Assembly: GCA_029203125.1 (NCBI GenBank)
Contig: CP119317.1
Span: 3,844,001 to 3,908,000, forward strand
Length of the DNA stretch: 64,000 nt
Source: Candidatus Cohnella colombiensis
GTDB taxonomy: Bacteria > Bacillota > Bacilli > Paenibacillales > Paenibacillaceae
Reading direction: 5' to 3'
The notes under the pieces were generated by a model that ran no database searches, was not told where the DNA came from, and worked only from the letters and a program-made list of their open reading frames with translations. A program made the translations under genes and the position numbers. Below are positions 8,220 through 15,783 of the stretch, one piece after another; position 1 is the first letter of the stretch; every line of letters starts with the position of its first letter.

Positions 8220-8939
8220 ATGATGGAACAGAAGCGTTTAGGCATTATCGGTGGGATGGGCTCTAAGGCGACTGCCGTATTTATGGACATGCTTGTTGAA
8301 CATACAGAAGCAAAGCGAGATCAAGATCATTTGGATATGGTTATTCTTAATCATGCATCCTTGCCAGATCGGACCGAAGTTATTCGAAGCAACGAAGGCG
8401 AACGATTTTTGAATGAGGTGGAGAAGGATATTCGACTGTTAGAATATGCTCAAGTTGCGAATATCGCGATTCCATGCAATACTTCGCACTTTTTCCATGC
8501 TCAAATGCAGGCGATGACCAACATTCCGATCATTCATATTGTAGAAGAGACATTTAAAGAGATTTGTACTCGTTTGGAGCCAGGAAGCCGTGTTGGTGTT
8601 CTAGCTACGAATGGCACGATGCAAAGCGGGATCTATCGTGATGCATGTGTGAAGTATGGAATGGAATATTACAGCTTAAGCGATGACTTGCAGCAGCGTG
8701 TAATGGACATCATCTATCTGGATGTGAAGCGGGATAACAATGTAAGCCCGCAAAAGCTTGAGGCACTCATTAACGAGCTTGTAGACTTAGCACATTGCCA
8801 ATGCATTATTATTGCATGTACGGAACTGTCTTGTATTTCAATCGGCGACAAGACGCGTCCATTCTGTGTGGATGCGATGGATGTGCTCGTGAAGCGTTCG
8901 ATCGAATTATCCGGCAAACGCTCGGTCGGCTGGGATTAA
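8220..8939 (+). CDS. aspartate/glutamate racemase
   Basis: 239 residues. Two-base racemases of this family use a pair of cysteines; both are visible, in IPCNTSHF (Cys86) and IACTELS (Cys200), together with the N-terminal LGIIGGMGSKAT substrate loop. The cofactor-independent enzyme interconverts L- and D-aspartate (or glutamate). Length and motifs fit aspartate racemase rather than MurI. It starts 30 nt after the C39 peptidase and closes the operon before a strong terminator. Together with the ATP-grasp ligase at the head of the operon it resembles the enterococcal route in which racemase-made D-Asp is ligated onto a peptidoglycan lysine and then amidated. Confidence 0.88.
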   Translation: MMEQKRLGIIGGMGSKATAVFMDMLVEHTEAKRDQDHLDMVILNHASLPDRTEVIRSNEGERFLNEVEKDIRLLEYAQVANIAIPCNTSHFFHAQMQAMTNIPIIHIVEETFKEICTRLEPGSRVGVLATNGTMQSGIYRDACVKYGMEYYSLSDDLQQRVMDIIYLDVKRDNNVSPQKLEALINELVDLAHCQCIIIACTELSCISIGDKTRPFCVDAMDVLVKRSIELSGKRSVGWD

Positions 8940-8969
8940 CAGGTTAGCGGGCCTACTAGATTAGGTCGC

Positions 8970-9010
8970 AAAAAAGGTTGGCAGCGTAGTAGCTGCTCAA
9001 CCTTTTTTTT
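8970..9010. terminator. bidirectional terminator between racemase and motB
   Basis: AAAAAAGGTTGGCAGC pairs with GCTGCTCAACCTTTTTTTT around a 6-nt loop, with one mismatch. It has a T run on either strand, so it can end both the plus-strand racemase operon and the minus-strand motAB transcript. Confidence 0.9.
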
Positions 9011-9017
9011 TATAGGT

Positions 9018-9851
9018 TTATTGACTAACCGTGGAAGTTTCAACAGATAATTCGTTCTCTGGATTCGTTGGCTCCACATATTTGCGGAGGATCGAGATTT
9101 CTACACGGCGATTGCGGTCACGACCCGTAACCGTATCATTCGTGTCGATGGGTTGATACTCACTTTTCCCAATTGCGCTAAACTTCTTGGGATCGAATGA
9201 AGTATTTTCCAATAGAATCTTCATAAAGTTGATTGCACGCTTCGTGCTGAGCTCCCAATTGGACGGGAATTCTAGCGTATTGATTGGACGAGTATCTGTA
9301 TGACCTGTTACTTGAATCTCGTAATCCGAGTAGCCTTCAAGCATCTGAGCAATTGCAGTCGCTAGCTTCTGTGCCTCTGGCTTAACTGTTGCACTTGCAG
9401 AAGAGAAGAGTGCCGTATCGCGAATCGTAATCAACAGCTCAGATTGATTTAACTGCGTCTCCAATTGCGAGGACAAGCCGTTTTTCTCAATGTATTTATC
9501 AAGCTGTTTCTGGAGTTGTTCGAGATTTTGCTGTTCTTCCTGCTGAAGCGCTGCTTGTGACTTCGAGCTGTCTTTCTCTTTGTCTTTATCCTTATTGCGC
9601 TTAGTATCTTCAGTTTTCTTATTGTTCTCGGTATTGTCTAAGATGGTAGAGTGATCGAGAATGCCAACGCCGCTACTGAAGGCAGTTTTGAATGCTTGGC
9701 TAAGTGCTTCAAGCTTGGATGTGTTCACAGCACTTACGGAATACAGTACGATGAACAATGCGAGCAGGAGCGTCATTAAGTCAGAATAAGGAAGCAACCA
9801 CGATTCATCGGGATGCTCTTCATGATGCTGCTCACGCCGTCTTTTGCTCAC
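9018..9851 (-). CDS. motB: flagellar stator protein MotB
   Basis: I start at GTG 9851 (277 residues): AAGGAGG lies 9 nt upstream, whereas the ATG at 9860 abuts the ribosome site. With this start the proton-binding aspartate in PYSDLMTLLLALF is residue 24, as in B. subtilis MotB. Order: basic N-terminus, single membrane helix, a charged KDKEKDSSKSQ-rich linker with coiled-coil character, and a C-terminal OmpA/MotB peptidoglycan-binding domain (TGHTDTRPINTLEFPSNWELS, NRRVEI). MotB anchors the MotA4-MotB2 stator to the wall and conducts protons. The sequence fits the H+ type MotB rather than sodium-type MotS. It overlaps the end of motA by 20 bp, showing translational coupling. Confidence 0.95.
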   Translation of the reverse strand: MSKRRREQHHEEHPDESWLLPYSDLMTLLLALFIVLYSVSAVNTSKLEALSQAFKTAFSSGVGILDHSTILDNTENNKKTEDTKRNKDKDKEKDSSKSQAALQQEEQQNLEQLQKQLDKYIEKNGLSSQLETQLNQSELLITIRDTALFSSASATVKPEAQKLATAIAQMLEGYSDYEIQVTGHTDTRPINTLEFPSNWELSTKRAINFMKILLENTSFDPKKFSAIGKSEYQPIDTNDTVTGRDRNRRVEISILRKYVEPTNPENELSVETSTVSQ

Positions 9852-10638
9852 GTTGTTCATCCTCCTTATCCGCGAAAGCAATACGCTCCGTAGGAGTGAG
9901 GAATACAAGTAGCTTTTGCTGAATAGCGATTGTCGACACACCTGATTGGATCGAGAGAAGTCCTTCTACCATCATAAGCTTGAGATCGATTTCCTTCTTA
10001 GAAAGACGCTTTAGCTTATTGGAGATCGGATGCCAGAGCACATAACCTGTGAAGATACCGAGAAGAGTTGCAATGAAGGCAGCAGCAACGGCGTGTGCGA
10101 GCTTTTCCATATCATCCAAGTTCTGAAGCGCTGCAATTAGACCGACAACAGCACCCAGTACCCCGAGTGTTGGCGCGTACATCCCTGCTTGGGAGAAAAT
10201 TTGTGCACCTGTGCGATGCCGATCTTCTGTAGCGGATATATCCTCGAGTAGCACATCACGTACGAATTCTTGCTCATTACCGTCAATGATCATTCGCATA
10301 CCGGATTTCAGAAACGGGTCCTCGATTTCATCTACACGCGTTTCCAATGCGAGCAAGCCTTCGCGACGTGTAATCGTTGCCCACTCCATGAACATGTATA
10401 TCAGTTTCTGGCGCGGGAGCAATTCCGGATCTTTGAATATAATTTTGAATAGTTTAGGTACTTTCTTCAAATCGTGCATCGGGAAAGCCATCATAACGGA
10501 TGCGATTGTTCCGACAATAATAATTACATATGCTGCAGGGTTATTAACTAAACTAAGAAGGGGCGCTTTTTTCAAATACATACCAAGGATTAGTGCGACA
10601 AAACCTAAAGTGAGTCCGATTACTGTTGAATTTTTCAT
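9832..10638 (-). CDS. motA: flagellar stator protein MotA
   Basis: 268 residues, standard for MotA/MotP. Four membrane helices are visible: residues about 5-22, 33-52, 150-170 and 182-202. The cytoplasmic loop between helices 2 and 3 contains the conserved charged stretch (WATITRREGLLALE). The pattern AGMYAPTLGVLGAVVGLIAAL carries the conserved proline of helix 3. It forms the ion channel and pushes the rotor via FliG. AGGGGTG precedes the ATG. The gene is far from any flagellar cluster visible here, as is usual for the two-gene motAB unit. Confidence 0.95.
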   Translation of the reverse strand: MKNSTVIGLTLGFVALILGMYLKKAPLLSLVNNPAAYVIIIVGTIASVMMAFPMHDLKKVPKLFKIIFKDPELLPRQKLIYMFMEWATITRREGLLALETRVDEIEDPFLKSGMRMIIDGNEQEFVRDVLLEDISATEDRHRTGAQIFSQAGMYAPTLGVLGAVVGLIAALQNLDDMEKLAHAVAAAFIATLLGIFTGYVLWHPISNKLKRLSKKEIDLKLMMVEGLLSIQSGVSTIAIQQKLLVFLTPTERIAFADKEDEQREQKTA

Positions 10639-10775
10639 ATTACACCCCTATATAATTATAGAAATTAGTTGAACAAGAAATAATTATGTAGCATTAAGAG
10701 ACACGTTAATAGTTTTATCGACATTATTCCATAAAAGATTTAGAGTAAAAAGCCCCTTTTCACAAATTGGTCTTA

Positions 10776-10804
10776 TAGACACTGCTTTATTCCCATGTTA
10801 AGAT
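10776..10804 (+). promoter_or_regulatory. candidate sigma-A promoter of the B12 operon
   Basis: TAGACA (10776-10781) and TAAGAT (10799-10804) are separated by 17 bp, matching 5/6 and 4/6 consensus bases. They lie directly upstream of the cobalamin aptamer. Confidence 0.5.
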
Positions 10805-10819
10805 GTGTTCACAAGTGAA

Positions 10820-10996
10820 TTCGGCGGAAAACAGGTGCTCGAAAGAGCTTAATAGGGAAGTTCGGTGCAATACCGACGCGGTCCCGCCACTGCCCATGGG
10901 GAGTAATCCGGAATAGGCCACTGTTGCGTCTTAGACGTCGATGGGAAGGCCCGGAAAGCAATGATCCAGGAGCCAGGAAACCTACCTGTTTTCGAC
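10820..10996 (+). ncRNA. cobalamin (B12) riboswitch aptamer
   Basis: The hallmark elements appear in order: AAACAGGTGCTC, GGTGCAATACCGACGCGGTC, CCGCCACTG, GGAAGGCC and the B12 box GAGCCAGGAAACCTACCTG. The outer stem pairs AAACAGGT with ACCTGTTTT. Adenosylcobalamin binding normally switches off expression. It precedes the surface protein/ECF operon, which marks that operon as B12-regulated and makes B12 uptake its likely task. Confidence 0.95.
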
Positions 10997-11159
10997 AAAC
11001 ACCCAACAGCCTACGAGGAATAGGGGAGGTGTGGCGGCAATGACCGCGGGAATTATGCAGTAGTCTGCGTCTATTTCTCGTGGTGAAGCAACAGGCAGGT
11101 GGCTCCCTAAAGTGGACCGCATGTCTTCCGACTCGTTACGGAAGCTTCAGCCCTCACGC
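10997..11159 (+). other. long leader between aptamer and terminator
   Basis: About 160 nt separate the aptamer from the terminator. The stretch includes short stems such as GGCGGCAATGACCGC and an AACAGGCAGGTGGCTCCC segment that could compete with aptamer sequences. No open reading frame with a ribosome site is evident. It is probably the switching part of the expression platform. Confidence 0.4.
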
Positions 11160-11193
11160 AAGCATCCCCCGATAATGGTGGATGCTTTTTTTT
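11160..11193 (+). terminator. riboswitch-controlled terminator
   Basis: AGCATCC and GGATGCT flank an 11-nt loop and are followed by eight T. It lies 42 nt before the TTG start of the surface protein gene, as expected for a transcriptional OFF switch. Confidence 0.85.
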
Positions 11194-11234
11194 CGCGCGA
11201 ATCATGGAATGTAAATCATGAGGAGGAGTTCAAG

Positions 11235-14006
11235 TTGATATCGGAAGGAAACGCAGTAAAAAATCGTGGTTATATGAAACTATGGTTAAGCATGTTGTTA
11301 GTAATGGCTGTGCTATTACAAGGGGTACTAGGTGCAGGGGCAACAATTGTAAATGCAGCGGAGGATGAAGCTAGCGTTACAGCGGTAACTCGCGAGCAGA
11401 TTGTCGCATCCTTAGCGGAGCTTCAAAAGGTTGTAGGCAAGTCACAGCCACTTAGTGATTGGGCGGCCTTCGGACTTGCGCGTTCGGGTGTGGCGGTTGA
11501 AGCACAGTATATGCCTATTGCTACGGCAAGCGTAGCAGATGGTAGTCTTCGATTGTCTACTGATTTTGCACGTGTAGCGCTCACAGTTAATGCTGTTGGC
11601 GGAGATGCCCAGAAGATTGGCTTAGCAAAGAGCAATTTGCCAGAAAAGCTTGCTAATTTTGAGAAATTGACAGCACAAGGCCCCAATGCGGTTGCTTATG
11701 CGCTAATCGCACTTGATGCAACGGGCTATGAGATCAGAGAGAGCGACTATTGGACGAAGGATGCACTCATTAAATGGCTTGTAGATAATCGTAATGCAGA
11801 TGCCGGTTGGTCACTTAAAATAGGGGCAGGTAAAAGTGATGTAGATATTACAGGGATTGTACTATCTGCGCTCGCACCCTACCAGAATCGTGAAGATGTA
11901 CGTGGTATTGTTGATGCGGCCTTAGAGTGGCTGTCTAATGCCCAGAAGGAGACGGGTGGCTTCGGCAGCCCGGAGGCTAGCGAAAGTACTGCACAAGTGT
12001 TGATTGCACTTACGGCGCTTGGAATTGATCCGATTAACGATGCTCGATTTGTGAAAAATGGAAATTCAGCAATATCGCGGTTGCTTAGCTTCCGTCTAGC
12101 TGACGGGCAATATTCGCATGTTGTCGGTGGTAAAGCGGATGGAATGGCTACGCTATATGCGTTGCTTGGAGTGACGGCAGTAGATCGTTGGCAGGATGGC
12201 TTGCCAAGCCTATTTGCAGGAGTCAATATCGGTGTATCCTCGGCTGTAACCGTGAATGGATTGTCGGGCACAATAGCGACTGGTGTCGCGAGTGGTAAAA
12301 CTGCATTAGAAGCGTTCGCAAACGTTCTTAAGGCAGCTAAGATTTCTTATGAAGTAACGGTTCATCCGCAATATGGAGCGTTCCTCTCTTCTGTGAATGG
12401 CTTATCCAGCGGGAAGTTCGGTGGGTATGATGGTTGGAGCTATGCGGTTAAACGAGATGGTGCTTGGGTCACCATTATGGAAGGTATGGGGTCATTCTCC
12501 ATGCAGTCAGGTGATGAGTTATTCGTCTATTATGGCGATAGCACGGAGCTTATCCACTCGTTTGTAACCGAACCTGCAGCGCCACGTGCTGGTCAGCCTA
12601 TTGTCGTTGTGGTGCAGAAGGAAGCATATGATTGGGATACCGGCTCTGTGGTAGTTAGTGCAGCTGCCAATGCAGCGGTTAAGCTAGGCGGGCAGACAGT
12701 CGTTACAGATGCAGACGGTAAGGCGACATTTAAAGGTGTCGCTGCTGGAAGCTATTCAGTCAGTGTAAGTGGATATGCGAAAGATCGTGCACCTACTTAT
12801 CTTGCAGCAACGTCCTCTATTGAGGTTGCTTCCTATATTAAAAATGTCGCTCTTCGTGTCGAAGGTGACGCAGGAGTTATCGCTTCGGGTGCGACGTCTG
12901 GTGGCACAGCTCTAGAAGCACTTGAGAAGCTATTGGCTGCTCAAGGTGTGAATGCGGACATTCAAGACTCTTCTTATGGTAAATACATTGCAGCAATTGC
13001 AGGCATTAGTGGAGGCAAATATGGTGGTTATGATGGCTGGATGTTTGCTGTCATTCGTAAGGGTGAGTGGATCATTCCTGCTGAAGGAGCTTCGACGTTC
13101 CTGCTAGAAGATGGGGACGAAGTCGTTGTTTATTATAGTGGTGAAGCAACGAAACTGGTTGAACCTGTTATTGTAAGTCCGGCTAAGCCAAAGCCGAATC
13201 AAGCATTTGTAGTCAAGGTGACACATCGGGAATGGGATTGGTCGACAAGTCAGTTTAAAGCTGCTGAACCGGTAGCGGGTGCTACGGTGACTGTGCGTTT
13301 GCAAGGTAAGAAGGGAACGAATGTGCAAACGGGTGTTACGGATGCAAAAGGCAACGTAACATTCGTAGCGGCTACTGAAGGTATATATGATATTGAAGTT
13401 AGCGGATATCAAAAAGAGGGTGTACCTGCAGTTGTACGATCGGTGAAGCAATTGGTTGTTGCGAATGCATATAACGATGCGGCTGCAATCTCCACATGGG
13501 CGATTGATGCGGTGCAGAAGACACGTGCGGGCGCAGTGTGGCTGGGACCTAACGAAACGAAGGCACAATTTAAGCCAAAGCAAGCTGCAACACGAGCTGA
13601 ATTCGTATCCGCATTGGTTAGAGCGCTGGGCTTGAATAATGGCTCGGCGACTGCAGGCAAAAACTCGTTCAGCGATGTGAAAGATTCGGCGTGGTACGCT
13701 GCTGATCTTAACGTAGCGGTTACAGCAGGGCTTGTTGCTGGAGTCGCGCCAGGCAAATTCGCTCCAGATGCAACGTTGACACGCGAGCAAGCAGCGATCT
13801 TGCTTACACGTGCGTTGAAGCTGAAAGCAACGAAAACAACGGCGCTTAAGGATGCAGGTCAAGCGAGTACAAGCGCGAAATCATCGATTCAAGCGGTAAT
13901 TTCACACGGCTGGATGACAGCGTATGGGGAGCGATTCTCACCAAAGGCTTCATTGACTCGCGAACAGGTCGCAGTTATTGCTTCTCGCATTATGGATGCG
14001 CGGTAG
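11235..14006 (+). CDS. transcobalamin-like, SLH-anchored surface protein (DUF4430)
   Basis: The TTG at 11235 has AGGAGGAG 6 nt upstream, giving 923 residues; the open frame extends further upstream but crosses the riboswitch. After a signal peptide (KLWLSMLLVMAVLLQGVL) residues about 50-350 form a helical repeat region resembling the alpha/alpha barrel of transcobalamin/prenyltransferase folds. Two DUF4430 (transcobalamin C-terminal-like) domains follow, each with GKFGGYDGWSYAV or GKYGGYDGWMFAV, separated by carboxypeptidase-regulatory-like beta domains. The C-terminus holds about three SLH motifs (ATRAEFVSALVRAL, LTREQAAILLTRAL, LTREQVAVIASRI) that bind wall polysaccharide. The riboswitch and ECF genes downstream support a role in catching cobalamin at the cell surface. 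Binding itself is inferred from fold and regulation. Confidence 0.85.
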   Translation: MISEGNAVKNRGYMKLWLSMLLVMAVLLQGVLGAGATIVNAAEDEASVTAVTREQIVASLAELQKVVGKSQPLSDWAAFGLARSGVAVEAQYMPIATASVADGSLRLSTDFARVALTVNAVGGDAQKIGLAKSNLPEKLANFEKLTAQGPNAVAYALIALDATGYEIRESDYWTKDALIKWLVDNRNADAGWSLKIGAGKSDVDITGIVLSALAPYQNREDVRGIVDAALEWLSNAQKETGGFGSPEASESTAQVLIALTALGIDPINDARFVKNGNSAISRLLSFRLADGQYSHVVGGKADGMATLYALLGVTAVDRWQDGLPSLFAGVNIGVSSAVTVNGLSGTIATGVASGKTALEAFANVLKAAKISYEVTVHPQYGAFLSSVNGLSSGKFGGYDGWSYAVKRDGAWVTIMEGMGSFSMQSGDELFVYYGDSTELIHSFVTEPAAPRAGQPIVVVVQKEAYDWDTGSVVVSAAANAAVKLGGQTVVTDADGKATFKGVAAGSYSVSVSGYAKDRAPTYLAATSSIEVASYIKNVALRVEGDAGVIASGATSGGTALEALEKLLAAQGVNADIQDSSYGKYIAAIAGISGGKYGGYDGWMFAVIRKGEWIIPAEGASTFLLEDGDEVVVYYSGEATKLVEPVIVSPAKPKPNQAFVVKVTHREWDWSTSQFKAAEPVAGATVTVRLQGKKGTNVQTGVTDAKGNVTFVAATEGIYDIEVSGYQKEGVPAVVRSVKQLVVANAYNDAAAISTWAIDAVQKTRAGAVWLGPNETKAQFKPKQAATRAEFVSALVRALGLNNGSATAGKNSFSDVKDSAWYAADLNVAVTAGLVAGVAPGKFAPDATLTREQAAILLTRALKLKATKTTALKDAGQASTSAKSSIQAVISHGWMTAYGERFSPKASLTREQVAVIASRIMDAR

Positions 14007-14027
14007 ATTTGTTTGTACTGCTGCGAC

Positions 14028-14083
14028 GATATCCCCCTCGCTCAGATGAGGGAGATATCGAAATAGTGTCCTCACAGGACACT
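14028..14083 (+). terminator. two consecutive hairpins after the surface protein gene
   Basis: The first hairpin pairs GATATCCCCCTC (14028-14039) with GAGGGAGATATC (14048-14059), one mismatch. The second pairs AGTGTCCT with AGGACACT (14065-14083). Neither has a strong T run, so they may attenuate or stabilise rather than terminate. The first contains a reverse-oriented copy of the short CTGAGCGARGGGGATA repeat found in the following genes. Confidence 0.5.
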
Positions 14084-14149
14084 AAATGTCTCGGATGATG
14101 CGCAATCGCTGTTGTAACATAATTTTGACCATTGGGAGGTGGGGTGAGG

Positions 14150-14890
14150 ATGAGTAAATTCGTTAAGTTGTTAGTCGTATTAGTCGTGTCTATCATGATC
14201 GCGGGTTGCGGAAAAGGAACTACGAGCGGGGAAGTAATGAATGAGCCTGTCCAAACCCCATCTACCGCCCCTAATGAAATCCTCTCGGATTCAGAATTGC
14301 TGAGCAAGGATGATCGCGCAGAAGGCGGAAAGGCAGCCAACCTGAGCGAAGGGGATAATGAGACAAAATCAAGTGATGTCGATACACAAGGCAGAGGAGA
14401 TCGTACTGGTGAAAGTGGCGACACTGCCCATCTGAGCGAGGGGGATAGTGAGACAAAGTCAGGGAATGCAGCAACTGCAACTCCCTCGACTCCACATCCT
14501 GCACCTCCTGCTGCATCACCTAAAGCCGAAGACTCCACTCGTCAGACAGTTACTTTTTCCATCGTTGGAAATGAGGAATGGGGAGTCATCCTCACACCGG
14601 AACTGCTGCAACTGAGCGAGGGGGATACTGTAGCATCGGTACTCATTCGAGCGGCCAAGTCCCATCGACTAGCGTTTGATATCCGAGGAAGTGGCTCGTT
14701 GTCTTACATCTCAGGAATTGACGGCTTATTTGAATTTGATGACGGTCCAACAAGTGGTTGGAAGTTCGACGTCAACGGGGTGACTTCATCTATAGGAGCA
14801 GGTAGCTACGAGCTTCAGCCAGGCGACCAGGTAAAATGGTACTACGTCTCTGAAGACAGCCTATCTCCCGAGGAGGAGGGGCCACAATGA
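14150..14890 (+). CDS. DUF4430 lipoprotein, probable B12-binding partner of the ECF transporter
   Basis: 246 residues from ATG 14150, with GGAGGTGGGGTGAGG in front. Residues 1-20 are a lipoprotein signal ending in the lipobox IAGC (Cys20). Residues about 25-130 form a low-complexity acidic, Ser/Thr/Pro-rich linker containing LSEGDNE and LSEGDSE repeats. From about 135 a single DUF4430 domain follows (LSEGDTVASVLIRAAKSH ... GIDGLFEFDDGPTSGWKFDVNG ... LQPGDQVKWYYV), the same fold as in the SLH protein upstream. It would sit on the outer face of the membrane and hand cobalamin from the surface protein to the ECF carrier. Its stop overlaps the ATG of ecfT by 4 nt (ATGA), so it is translationally coupled. 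Confidence 0.8.
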   Translation: MSKFVKLLVVLVVSIMIAGCGKGTTSGEVMNEPVQTPSTAPNEILSDSELLSKDDRAEGGKAANLSEGDNETKSSDVDTQGRGDRTGESGDTAHLSEGDSETKSGNAATATPSTPHPAPPAASPKAEDSTRQTVTFSIVGNEEWGVILTPELLQLSEGDTVASVLIRAAKSHRLAFDIRGSGSLSYISGIDGLFEFDDGPTSGWKFDVNGVTSSIGAGSYELQPGDQVKWYYVSEDSLSPEEEGPQ

Positions 14891-15783
14891 TTAAAGAAGG
14901 GTTCGGATTCCGTTCGTTACATCCTATCGTACTCATCGCTTATTATGCCGGAGGGATTACCTTCGGCATGTTGCTATTTCACCCGTTAATTTTGCTTTCG
15001 GGCTGGGTGGCGATGATGATCGTCAATGTTCAGTTGGATCGAGGTCGTGAATGGCGACGGTGGAGCATCCCGATGCTAGTCGGATTCATCCTCATTACAA
15101 TCATGAACCCCATTCTTTCACACCGAGGTCGGACAGTGCTGCACTATTGGGGCGACATCCCGATTACGCTAGAATCCGTCGTATATGGGATCACTTTAGC
15201 CTTATCCGTTGTGAGCCTATTAACGTTGTTCGTGAGCTATCGAATTGTCGTGTCGGAACAGAAATTTCTATATTTATTCTCGCGCATTTCTCCTAAGGCT
15301 GCCTTAATTGCAATGATGACTTTGGGGCTTGTACCGAGACTGCGCCGCAGGCTTCATGAGCTCATCCTCATTCAACGTACGCGAGGAATTACAGTAACGG
15401 ACGGAACAATCGTACAACGGGCGAAAAATGGTACGAAGTTCGTCGTTACCCTCTTATCGTGGACTTTGGAGGATGCGTTACAGACGGCGGATTCCATGCA
15501 AGCGAGAGGATACGGGACTAAGGTAAGGAGCTCTTACTTAGGCTTTCGTTTTCGTTCGCGTGATGGATGGATGCTAGGTGGACTTAGTATAATCGCATTG
15601 CTAATTGTGTTTACTTGGGTGAACGGACACGGATTTCTTGCGATTTACCCCAAATTCAAATCGATCAAGCTAACACCAGAAGATATCGTTGCACAAGTCG
15701 GATACGTCGGGTTTTTAATACTACCACTCGTCCTGGAATGGAGGGATCGTCTCGCATGGCGCATTTTGAAATCAAGCAATTAA
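14887..15783 (+). CDS. ecfT: ECF transporter transmembrane component EcfT
   Basis: 298 residues with six or more hydrophobic segments. The two EcfT coupling motifs are visible on the cytoplasmic side: QRTRGI near residue 160 and MQARGYG near residue 205, both of the Ala/Arg-Arg-Gly type that contact the ATPases. EcfT couples ATP hydrolysis to toppling of the S component. It sits between the lipoprotein (4-nt overlap) and the fused ATPase (28-nt overlap). Compared with CbiQ-type proteins the order is the same, but there is no CbiM/CbiN, which favours vitamin rather than cobalt transport. Confidence 0.88.
   Translation: MIKEGFGFRSLHPIVLIAYYAGGITFGMLLFHPLILLSGWVAMMIVNVQLDRGREWRRWSIPMLVGFILITIMNPILSHRGRTVLHYWGDIPITLESVVYGITLALSVVSLLTLFVSYRIVVSEQKFLYLFSRISPKAALIAMMTLGLVPRLRRRLHELILIQRTRGITVTDGTIVQRAKNGTKFVVTLLSWTLEDALQTADSMQARGYGTKVRSSYLGFRFRSRDGWMLGGLSIIALLIVFTWVNGHGFLAIYPKFKSIKLTPEDIVAQVGYVGFLILPLVLEWRDRLAWRILKSSN

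Noticed and set aside
13104..13862. Long minus-strand open frame opposite the SLH surface protein gene
   Set aside because: It is antisense to a well-supported gene, has cysteine-rich, low-complexity translation and no ribosome site.
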